Below the pieces are notes generated by a model. It was not told where the DNA came from and did not search any database. It saw only the letters and a program-made list of their open reading frames with translations. This document shows, one piece after another, positions 44,759 through 54,989 of a stretch of 64,000 nucleotides of DNA (the stretch's first letter is position 1; the number at the start of each line of letters is the position of its first letter). Source of the stretch: Dichotomocladium elegans (lineage: Eukaryota > Mucoromycota > Mucoromycetes > Mucorales > Lichtheimiaceae); assembly GCA_025716815.1 (NCBI GenBank), contig JAIXMN010000021.1, positions 558,001 to 622,000 on the forward strand, read 5' to 3'. The translations under genes were made by a program, and so were the position numbers.

Positions 44759-46929
44759 TCATGGAATTGGCGTATCTTGGATGACGGGAAGACGGAGATA
44801 AAAATTGACACAGAGGGCAGTGACAAGACAAATACAGAGGACAGTGGGGCCATAGAGATCATCGTAACGGATCACATAACGCCCGGTACGAAGCTGCCAT
44901 GCTCTGAATTGATATCGAGCCAGAGCGTAGCTTTTTTTGGGGGGGGCCAAGAAGAAAGAGAACATGATGAGCTACTGTTTAAAACAAAAGAAAAAAGATT
45001 CGTTGATACTTACAAGCACAGCATGGATGACATGACGATAAAGACACCACCTATGACGCGAGATATATGGTCGCCGTTGTTAAGGAGATTGAGGGCAACG
45101 GTGAGCAGGAGGGCACAAAACTGGAGCCAAGAAATGAAGGTACGCTCGTTGGCAAAGAAGGTCTTTGGCTCAATTTTCCGCATGACGTTCCGAACAGGAG
45201 CCCGGGGCTCAGCGGTCCTACTGCTTCCCGGCCATGGTAAAGAGGTCTCGGAGATTTTCTTTTTGCTCTTGTCGAGGAGGAGCTTAGGATAGAACCGTGA
45301 CAAAAGATCACCTGTGTGCTGGCGTTTGGCTGGGGTATGTCCGTCGTGCTGACTGCCGGCGAGGTGAATGGTCAGATGCTTGGGTTCGTCGCGGTTACCA
45401 CGAGCAGCAGCGGATGAGGAAGGCATGAAGAGCGAGTGACGATGATGGCCGTTGACGAGCGGCTGCAGACTCAGCGAGCGCGAGAGACCGACGCCGGGGA
45501 TGGGGGGCTTGCGGATATCAATGCCGAGAACCTCGTCCCACCAAGGATGAATAGGCACCTTGTTCGGAAACAGCTGTGACGCGCCGTGGAGGTATTTAGA
45601 GAATCGCGGAACTTCGTGCACAAGGTGGCTGCTCAGGAGTTTGTCTAGCCACAGCGGGGTCTCCTGGCCCAGGTGCGTCTGGATTTTCGTCTCGAGCACA
45701 GCATAGGGAAATCGGTGAATATCCTTTTCGGGGACATGATGGAACGGATAGTCGATCCCCACATCCGACCGCCGCCACTGGCCATCGCCGATGCAGTCCT
45801 CCCGGATAAATGTCAGATTGCAATCGAGGGAGATGCGTAGACGCTGGTCGCCCGGGCGCTGAAATGCCGTGCGATTGTAGAAGACACGACACATGGGCTT
45901 GAGCCGTCGGTTTGTCATGGATCTCTGCACACCCTCTGCCACGAAGGCTTGCTGCTTGATGGACAATTCGTCCGCGCCGGCACGTCGCAGATCGGCGACG
46001 ATATGTTCCGGAGTGTGTGTGCCGCGCATGTACGCGCTCACCTGGTGCTCCTTGAGCCGGAACCTGTCCTTGACGGAATGGCCATCCAGCCAGGGCGCGT
46101 GGTGGGTCTTGCGCTCGATATAGATGTCCTTGGTCTCCTGTCCGTACCAACGAAAGCGGATCGCTTCCGCACCCTCCAGCCGGGCCAAGCGCTCGGAATA
46201 CAGGTCAAATTCGGGGTTGTCAAAGTAGACGGACGAGATGGCTGCGTCGTTGGCCTCGTATTGCTTCTTGCTGTTGTAGACATGGACTGGCAGATGGAAG
46301 AGAATGATCGCCTTGACCTCCGTAATATTGTCCGGATGGACCCAGTACTTGGCCGTGGCGCGCTCGAACTCAACCTGCTCGCGGGATGATGACAGCGGCG
46401 GGGCGGGCAAGGGATGGCTGTCGCACTGATCGTTCGCCTGCGAGATCCTTACGACGATCTCGTCAAACTGCTGGCTCAGCGCATCGAGGGGGTACTTGGC
46501 CTGCATCGTGCGCATGTACCGATCTCGGAGATTGAGCTGTGTCCAGCGGTCATGCTTCTTGACCATCTTTTCAAAGCCCTTTTGGTTGAGCTGGTAGAAA
46601 CGCGCGAGATCGTTGACGAGCACAAGGATGTCCGCGAGTCTGTTCGCCAGTCGGCGCTTAGTCTCCGGTGCAGATGCACCAGGTGCCGCAAGCTCCTGTT
46701 CGCACGCGTTCATGCGTGGGATGATGCCATCCTGTAGCTTCTGGGCCACAAAATTGTACACCTTTTCCAATTCTGCCTCGAAAACCGCTACAAAATGGTC
46801 CTCGTCTTGCTTGCACCATCCATGATCCATCTGCCGGTTTTTCAAGTCCATCTTAAGCTCGTTGTACTTGAGATACGCGTCTCGCCAAGGCTCATGGATC
46901 CTGCTTTCTAATTCAGCGCCGAATTTCAT
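44759..46929 (-). CDS. VTC4: vacuolar transporter chaperone (SPX-VTC polyphosphate polymerase), paralogue B
   Basis: Exons 46929-45014 and 44930-44759 give 695 residues. Layout: SPX at about 1-160 (MKFGAEL; KMVKKHDRWTQ), VTC tunnel at about 200-455 and a C-terminal membrane domain split by the intron (FCALLLTVALNLL, VIGGVFIVMSSM, then VLCICLVTALCVNFYL). Tunnel motifs match those of paralogue A: AKYWVHP, IRFRWYGQ, YIERKTHH, RFRLKE, RISLDCNLTFIRED, VLETKIQTH and RFSKYLHG. It is more GC-rich than paralogue A, and the linker between tunnel and membrane domain is shorter and His/Ser-rich. The intron lies in the membrane domain, whereas paralogue A's intron lies in the VTC domain, so the two have different intron positions. 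Confidence 0.94.
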
Positions 46930-47568
46930 CGAGTCGTAAAAAAATTGTTCGAGTACAACAAAAATCTCCTATGCCGGAGGGATCCAGTGGGACGATGAGT
47001 GAGTGAAGATATGGAAAAAGGCAGTGACGGGAAAGGGTTTGTACCAGATCAGAGGTGTGTTGAGGATGGGTGAGGGCGGCTGATAATAACTGAACAGGGT
47101 TGTTCGCTGTCCGCCCGTGGATGGCCAAATAGAAAAAAAAAAAAAGCAAGAGAAGAACGTAAAAGAAGAATACAACTTTATTATATTACGACAGATCGTT
47201 GAGAGAGAACAAACGTTGCAAATGCTGTTTGTTATCAATCTCCATTGATTTCAATTTCCAATAGGACTAGTGAAATATTAGCAGACCATCTCTAACGGGT
47301 ACACGATTTCAATTGCTTGTTCTATCTCCCGAGCCACACCCAAAATTTTATTCTCGTATCCTTATTTCTATCCGCGCCAGAGAAGCTCTTTTTCATATTT
47401 TGTCTGTGTAGGCGTGTAGGTGTGTGTGTGCGTAAAAAGTGTAGGAGTGCGTGTGTACAGTCGGGGGTCTTTTTTTTATTCAAGAAAGGTATAGTCAGAT
47501 ATTGAATCGCTTGGATGGCTATCACCACCCGCGATTTTTCCCGTATGCGCATGCTACAAACAACACAG
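46930..47568. other. intergenic region between VTC paralogue B and a disordered-protein gene
   Basis: Promoter of VTC paralogue B and 3' flank of the next minus-strand gene. No gene is seen; a run of A at about 47130-47145 and GT-rich sequence near 47405-47460 are noted. Confidence 0.55.
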
Positions 47569-50058
47569 TCATTCGGCATCTTGCAACGATTTCATCATCT
47601 CATCAAGCTGCTCCTCGACAGAGGGTTGTTGACTGCTCTTTTCTGTCTCGAGCTGGTCTCTTGCGGCCGAATCGGCTATCATCTGTAGGAGGCTTGGGAG
47701 AGTTTGCTGGGGTGCAAAGTAAATGTCGGTAGTAGAAGCATCTTTGCTCGAGTGGACGGTTGAGATGTGCTTGGCACGTCGGTGATCCTCTCCACTGTCG
47801 ATCCGCCTCCTGGGAGACCGTCTCGGTACGGGTGGCGGAGATAATGCTGTTGGCGATGATGGAGGAAGAGGGGAGACTGGAGCAGGTGTTATTGCTCTTG
47901 TTGTTTGCTGTCGATACTGTTGTTCTGGCTTCTCTATTCGCATTAGCGCATATAAATGCTCTTCGATCTTCTTGTCGACTTCGTCTACTGAATCGTGCTC
48001 CACAGCCCCGTCGCCTTGCATGTAAAAGCTCTTGCGATTGCCTTGTTTTTTAACAATGCCCCATTCCACAGTACCATCATCCATCTCGCGGAGTTCGAGC
48101 CCTTGAATCTCAGGCTTGCTTGTGTCGCCATCCTGATAATAATCATAGAGGATTTCGTCGCCGTAGTAATTGAGTATGTTATCCGTACCATGCTGCTGCT
48201 GCTCTATACTCTTTTTATTGCGTGCTGATGATGGTTTCTTGTCAAATTGCTTAACCTTGTCAACCATGTCCTGAGGTAAAGCGGGCGGGAATAGCTCCAG
48301 TCCAGCTGAAGGCTGCCGTATGCTGTTATACTGCTGTCTTTCTAAAGTTTTCATGAAGTTGATCGAATCGGGTGGGACGTAAATGATGGTTCGTCGTATT
48401 ACACGAGATTTTGTCTTCCCTTTGCGTTGGTTGTCCAGCATCATGTTCGTGGTCTTTGTCCGCTTCGCTCTGCCTGCTTTAGCCAGTATATGTGTCAGTA
48501 AACCGCCATCATGGTGGGTAGGCGTGGTGTCCTTGGGCCCAATGGTTTCATCTACATTGTCGTGAACGTCCTTGTCATGCTGCATCACTGCCATTGCTGC
48601 TCGTGACATGCCTACATCCTGTAAGCTGCTGCTACCACTGTTTGAGTGGCGCATCTTGTATGCTCCTGCATTGCTCAAGTTGCGTACAAGGCCTCGGAAG
48701 GGTCTATTCCTACTGGCTTGCCGGAGACTGCCAAACAGACCGATCCCCTTGCTGGATCTGGGAGAAGACTGCGGTTTCGAAGCTGTAGCTGAGGTGGATG
48801 TCTGTAGCTGCGAGGGCTGCTGGCCTGACTTCTCTGGCATGAATTTATGCAAGAGTGGAGAGGAGTTGGACGGTGCCACACCTGAATTTCTGTTACAAAG
48901 CTCGTCAGTTGATGCACTTTCCTTTACTGGATCCATTGTCAGCGATGACTTGAATACATCATCACCCATAGCAGCAATATGGTGGATAGCATCCATGCTT
49001 AATGATTTTCGTACAGTCCGTTTTCTCTCGGCTTCCTTCGCATCCTCCTCCCTGACCTTGCGCAATAGGATCGAAGGGTTTTTATTAAGGTGTCGATCTG
49101 GCTGCTGGAGATGGTGGTTATTCATATTATCCTCCGGTATTGCCGGGATAATGGGATCATCTTCGGTGCTCACGCAGTCATCCTCATTAGTGGGGAGCGG
49201 TACGGCCATGCTTTTGCGTTTCTCAAGTAACTGGATCAGCTCCCGTTCCTCGTCCTCGGTGAGCCGGACATATTTGCTTTCACGGACTTGCATCATGGAC
49301 AGGCGGTTTTCATGCAAATGATTGGCAAAGGCAGCCAAATCGAAGCGACTTTGTTTTTTAGTCGTAGACAATGGCTGACTGATTTTGTTACTAATCCGCC
49401 TTGACCTTCGTCGGTTGGCCGAGAAGTCTTTGAAGAAGAGGTCAACCGGGTTTGTTTCGTCATCCGAGTCAAAAATGGATTTCTTGCTCTTGTTGTGATA
49501 TGGGTTGCAACTAATGTTAGCAGCCGATGAGGGTGGAGGGGACTTGCTGACAGGGATTATGGGTGGGCCGGAAGCAATATCTTGGAAGTCATCCTATTTT
49601 CGTGTACATTAATAAGTGAAGGGTGATAAAAAATAAAGGGGGGTGATGCTGTGTGGATGCGCGCCATGCGGACATTAATATATTACCCCTTTTATCGTAG
49701 GCCGAAACTTGGGACGCCAGGTACTGGGTGGCCCATGCTCGCTATTGTTGTTGCTGCTATTGCTGCTACTTGGAAGACTAAAAAGCTCGGATGTGGAGGA
49801 TGAAGGCGAGAGAGGCGGCGTGGTCAAGGGCTGTTTCAGATTTTGTGCAACGCTTGTTGTGCTGTTGGTAAGCCGAGATGATGAGTACCGTGCATCAGCG
49901 AACTGGTTGAGGATCAGAGATGCTCTGAAATCCCGAGTGAGGCTAATCTCGTCAAGCGGTTTGTAGGTGTCTGTGGGCTTTGAAAAGGTTCCGAAGACGT
50001 CTTCGTGGGTGCCTTCGTTGAGGCTCTCGCCTAATGGCTTTTTTCGGTGCTTGAACAT
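47569..50058 (-). CDS. large disordered Ser-rich protein, unknown function
   Basis: Exons 50058-49687 and 49593-47569 give 798 residues. I do not recognise a family. It starts MFKHRKKPLG, followed by a Ser/Thr/Pro/Asn-rich region. Short conserved-looking stretches follow: SRFDLAAFANHLHENRLSMM, YVRLTEDEERELIQLLEKR (helical, about residue 230), RKSLSMDAIHHIA and RRTIIYVPPDSINFM (about residue 460). These sit in long low-complexity linkers with many Ser-Pro and Arg-x-x-Ser sites, and a Pro-rich stretch (SPLPPSSPTALSPPPVPRR) could bind SH3 domains. No membrane segment. It resembles cytosolic scaffold or regulatory proteins; nothing more can be said. Confidence 0.8.
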
Positions 50059-51175
50059 GATATATAAGCAATTTATGATTTGGTATTGTGTTGTAGCATC
50101 CAAAGAGAGAGCACGGTGAGGAGGAGTGGAATGGGAAGAGGTGTAAAAAAAGAAACATCGGGCAGCAGGTTGTTAAAACAAGTTACACCAAATAACGCCT
50201 TGAACTCATCTTTCACCAGAGATATTTTGGTTTATGTGGTCAGCGCACATGCATGGTTTCACATACGAGCCAGGACGATGTATGGCAAGCTGGCATGTGT
50301 TCTTTTGTGTGTGACCCTCGATGAATTTATTTCTGCCACGTTTTCTAATCTTTTTTGCCTCCCCGGATGTCTTGAAATCCGCAATGGATCCTTGGAAGCC
50401 GAAACGATGAGACAGGACAGGCGGTCTCTTGTTCACTTCTTAAGCGGCCGGGATGTGCGTTACAGCTCCGGAGTTTAAGGATTGCTATACGTGTCTCATC
50501 GCAGTGTGACCCGCGCAAGGATCGGTGTTGCGCTTTGAAACGGCAGCGCCTAGCAATTCAGGAATGGATGTCTTGGAATCCTAGGAACTCTGATCCGGGC
50601 TTATCAACAGATCCATATCCGGCAATATTTCGCGTATGCTTTCAATTAAGCGAGAATAGTAGCAGGTGGCCGGTCCTTGTTTGCGGACGGGCGGATATGT
50701 TCACGTATCCAAGTCAAACACCTATTGGAACCCATTCATAGCACAGCTTATCTTTTATTTTTATTATTATTATTAGAATCAAACAGTGAAAGGGACCCAG
50801 TTCGACGACAAATTTGTCATTGGCGCACAAAGGCCGAAGTCGCCGAATACCTGACGTTTTTTTTTTTTGATCTCCACTGAGTTAGATATTCTGGACCCTC
50901 CGTACTGCAACAGACTTCACCCCTCTTTCTATCCCTTCTCTTTCTCCCATTCCTATCCTTACTCGTTGGTCCAAGAAACCACATACCCTCACCACTCGTT
51001 TATACTTGAGCTTTGATTGTTCTCAAAAACCTCACATCACTTTTCTCTCTCATATTCCAGGTCTTCCTGTTTTCTTTTCTCATCGAGCGGCCCTTATCAC
51101 CGCTTGACACATCTACGTATAAATACGAATTCTCAGCAGACAGGCTTCTGCAAAGGCATCCTTCTACACACGAGT
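50059..51175. other. divergent promoter region
   Basis: Between the disordered-protein gene (-) and the Ser/Thr-rich membrane protein gene (+). A TTA run lies at about 50755-50777 and a CT-rich stretch at 50925-51075. A TATA-like GTATAAATA at 51118-51126 sits about 50 bp before the next ATG. Confidence 0.55.
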
Positions 51176-52137
51176 ATGCGTATATCAAAGTCCTCAATTC
51201 TTCGTCTTGCGTGCACACTGTTGTCCATCGGCGCCGCTAACTCATGGCTTGTGTCACCCGTCATGGCCCAAGATGATGGTGAGTCAGTACACCGGGAATG
51301 AGAAAGCCCTGACAGGACGAGAAACGGAGGAAAAAGAAAACCGGCTGCGGTCAATGGCTGGTTTTTTTTTTTTACCTCTTCAGGAGATCCAACATCTTTT
51401 CGGTGTCGCTGTTTTAAAAGAACATGCTCCTCATCCGTTTTGATTCATATGTAGGTTCCATCTATGACGGCGATAATAACTCGGACGACGGTGATTATTC
51501 AGATGACGACTATTCAGAAACGGACGATGGATACGAAGACGGTAGCGAAAATGAATGGGACGAAGGTGACAGCGGCGAATATGACACTACGAGTGTCACG
51601 TCTACGGCTACTGCCACAAGTACAGAGGCATGGGCGACGACTGCGTCAACGGACGAATGGGGCAACACGATCACCTCGACAAGCACAGCATGGAGCTCCA
51701 CGATGACTACGACCGATTTGGCTTCTGCAACCGACTCAGCGACGTCTACATACTCCAGCATGATGGATAGTCCTATCACGACTAGCGGACCCATGTCCAC
51801 TACAATCTCAGACATGATCACTCCGAGCAGTTCAGCAACCGAATCAGCTGTCCCATCTTCCATTGATGACGAAGGGAGCAGCATCAATACCGGTGCAATT
51901 GTCGGTGGTGTCGTGGGAGGCGTAGGCGGGATTATCATTATAGCAGCCATTGCTTTCTTCTTGATCCGACGCAAGCGCAAGCAAGCGAGTCGCGACTTGG
52001 AGACGTTTCAGCCGCATAATGAGAATGATGATCCCAGACATTCTTGGTTTTCTTCCCATCCGTCGAGCCCGGCTAGTATGAGCCAGCCCATGATTCCGCC
52101 TTTCCAGCCTCAACCTCCTCTTGATAGATCTGCGTAA
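51176..52137 (+). CDS. Mid2/Wsc-like Ser/Thr-rich single-pass membrane protein
   Basis: Exons 51176-51278 and 51455-52137 give 261 residues. A signal peptide (LRLACTLLSIGAANSWLVSPVMAQ) is followed by a very acidic stretch at about residues 37-78 (repeated DD, SDD, YSE units), then about 100 residues rich in Ser and Thr that are likely O-mannosylated. The membrane helix at about 180-205 (GAIVGGVVGGVGGIIIIAAIAFFL) ends in RRKRK, and the short cytosolic tail has proline-rich ends. This is the build of cell-wall stress sensors such as Mid2 and Wsc proteins, which signal to Rho1; no WSC cysteine domain is present, so function is inferred only from shape. The region just upstream is CT-rich with a TATA-like box. 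Confidence 0.83.
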
Positions 52138-53443
52138 AAAAAGTTTCCAAGTTCGGCATTCAATACATACAACACACACATACACGCACTCATCCGGCGC
52201 GGTTTTGCCCTTCGAACCAACATTCTTCCTCGCCCACCCCCATATCAATCAACCTTAAACACTATTAATTGTATCCGCATGAATTTAGATTTGACATTAT
52301 TAAATCAGCGTTTCAATCTGGATTCTTGCTTATAGGCTAGGACGATCATCGTCAGGCACTACGCCTATCGGAAGGGGAAGGAACGGAAGGGGATGGTCCC
52401 TTTTTTCCCCCCAGCCATAATATGTGCAAACAAATTTGGTCACTTATCAAAAAGTAGCTCCATGTGGGACAGACATAGGCAGACCTCATTTGGTATGTAG
52501 AAGCTACGTACCGTCCTCTTCGGTGGCTCCTGAGACTAACCCCCTTCCCCAATGAGCGGATTCCATGCTGAGCCGAAATCCATCCATGGAGTTCGCTGCC
52601 ATGGATCCTTCATGATAATCTCGAGGGAGAGTGTCTTACTTTGGCTTTATACAGAATGCGACGATGGAAGGACCTGGTTGCAGCCGTTCGCTTGCACATC
52701 TACTCAACTCACCCATTTTTCATCCAGGGTATAAGCTTTTTCTTCATGGAAAGAGCCTATTGAGGGCCCGTCAGTCAGCTTTAATATGTACATCACCAGC
52801 CCGTCCCCTGCGATCAAAGATAACAATAAACATGAGTTGTTTTCTTAAACCAACCCCCCACCGCCAATTCGGACAGACCGCTGCTTGCTTTCTGGATAGT
52901 GGGCGGGCTCAGAAAGACGCGGGTTGGAGTTTTCAATCCCTCGAAATCAGCTGGCACGTCATTGATAGACCAAGATCGTGCCCAGGGAAACCCCACCCCC
53001 CCTTCGATTTGTCAATTTTCCTAAATAAAGGACTACCTTACACGCCCTTTCCTACCCCCCTCCCCTTGTACGAGAATTTCCCGCCATTCTCCTTATCTTC
53101 CATGCAAACCATCTATCTAATGAATGACATCATCAGCAGTGGGTCTTACGTCAGTCTGCTAGAGCCAACAGCCTATAGTAGAGTATCTCCAGCTACGGCA
53201 ATGCAGAGATAAGTACAGTGTAGACCATCCAAAGTGGGACTTTTCCGTGTTCCAAGGAAGATGTGTGGCATTACATACTCCTTCCGTAGGATCAGCAATA
53301 TCCAGCTGGACTATCGACCCGATAAGTTATGAAACGCATGTTGTTAAAGTGCGGAAAAAAGCAACGAGAGACAGAGTGCGTGGAGAAGAAAAGCGAAGAC
53401 AAGGTCTTACTAGAGTTACATATGGAGATATACTTTATTACTA
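52138..53443. other. convergent intergenic region
   Basis: Contains a 193-codon plus-strand frame at 52631-53212 that lacks domain features and reads like chance sequence. No gene is supported. Confidence 0.5.
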
Positions 53444-54749
53444 TCAGAAGGTTTCGTCATCATACTCCTCTTCTCGGTGATGATGGCCTCCTGGTAAATC
53501 CTCCTCGGGGGGCGCCTCGAAACCGTCCTAGGGTCCAGCGCGTCAGCAAGAACCGAAAGTCATTTGCATCTTTGTGCTCTTACCTCGGTGCTGTAGAGAA
53601 TTGTCTGGATATCCTTCAGGATGGGCATTTCAGGGAGGTCGATCTGCTGCTGTTCAGCCGCCTCCATTTCTTCCTGGACGAGTATTTCAATGTCTCTGAG
53701 TTTGCCAAAGTAGAAGTCGCGTTCTTTCTCGAGACCGTCGACGGTCATCTTGAGCTCCGAAATCTGTTTGTTTAACTCGATGATCATCGAGCTCGATTGC
53801 TTATCTATGGCAGACGAGCTGGCGCTACCTGCAGACACGCGGCCAGTGGCAGTACGGGTCGTTGTGCGGCCTACCAGGGGTGGGGTGTGGGAAGATCGTA
53901 TAACATGACACGTCAGTCTTTTCTCTTTCTCTCTTCCTCACTGGATATGAATACACACTAGACAGATCTTCGTACCTGCAGCAGAGCCTGTACCAACTGC
54001 GCGACGCGTAGTGGCGGAACCCGCTGCCGTTCGCCCAGCAGCACCGCCCGCTCTCGATCCAACAGCACCAGTGCTGCCTCCGCCTCCCTTGCGGCGCGCA
54101 ATTGGATCATAAGCGCCTCCCGGATAGTTTTGCTCCCAGAAACGCTTGAGCCATTGCAAAAACTCTAGGTTGTCCTGGAATTTGCACTTGACAAGTTTGT
54201 CAACAGGCACAATCTACCAAGAGAAAAGCAAGACGTATGTCATCATGTTAGTGATTTTTTTTTTACCCCATGCCCGGGCCCGAAAATGCACCTTGTCAAC
54301 TCTGAAATATAACCAACAGAGAGAAAAAGAGACAAAGAGAAAATGTGGTATACGCATGATGAGGAACAGAAATAAAAAGAAAGTGTATATGCGTGCAGCT
54401 CATTTTTTTCCTTACTTGTGTTTGTTGAATGTATGCTGCAGAATTTTATAATTGTTGATATATTCGTATTCCTGTTTGGTATCGAATTTGACCTTGCTCA
54501 TATGGACGTCCCCTAACACCACAAGTCAGAGTTGCAATCTCGGTACGTTTTCTACAGTACCATAGATGGAGTCCATCACCTGGGCGTACGCGGCGCCTGT
54601 GGGTTTTCATCCGCGATTGTCAGTTACCAATCCTTCGACACCTGTTATAATGCTGACCACATACCGGTACCGGCCTGTTCGACCTTGGTATAATGAAGTG
54701 CCAAGAGTTCATTCAGCCACGCAAGAAGTTCAGTTCTTGATTCACCCAT
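53444..54749 (-). CDS. BIM1: EB1-family microtubule plus-end protein Bim1
   Basis: Exons in order: 54749-54665, 54596-54561, 54512-54416, 54301-54292, 54213-53976, 53870-53584 and 53527-53444, giving 278 residues. The calponin-homology domain covers about residues 1-110: [55 protein letters not shown] and [20 protein letters not shown]. The middle is Gly/Ala/Thr/Arg-rich and disordered. The EB homology coiled coil is at about 205-258 ([32 protein letters not shown]). The C-terminus ends EEEYDDETF, keeping the EEY-like motif that CAP-Gly partners bind. It tracks growing microtubule ends. The fourth exon is only 10 nt. Confidence 0.96.
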
Positions 54750-54989
54750 ATTGATCACACGCGTTACTGGTAAAAAAATAACACAACCCAATAACTAGCG
54801 GGAAAGAGGAAGGGGAGACGAAAAAAGGCAGCGGAGGATGAAAGGAATCAAGGTTGTGGATCCATCGCCCTGGTGTCATTGGCAAAGGCCCCCCCTGACG
54901 AGGTGTAACAAAAGCGATGACCGGTTTATTGCAGCAAAATTTCCCTTGGGGAAGACACGCGCTGTAACGAAAAGGACCGCTTTGCGCTT
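54750..54989. promoter_or_regulatory. promoter region of BIM1 beyond the POL12 stop
   Basis: The 240 bp between the POL12 stop codon and the BIM1 start must hold BIM1's promoter and POL12's 3' end. No TATA box is obvious. Confidence 0.4.

Noticed and set aside
44438..45292. 284-codon plus-strand frame between and over VTC paralogue B.
   Set aside because: Largely antisense to the VTC C-terminal exons; low-complexity translation and no family.
48572..49321. 249-codon plus-strand frame.
   Set aside because: Antisense shadow of the 47569-50058 coding region.
52631..53212. 193-codon plus-strand open frame.
   Set aside because: No domain, signal or periodicity; composition resembles intergenic sequence.
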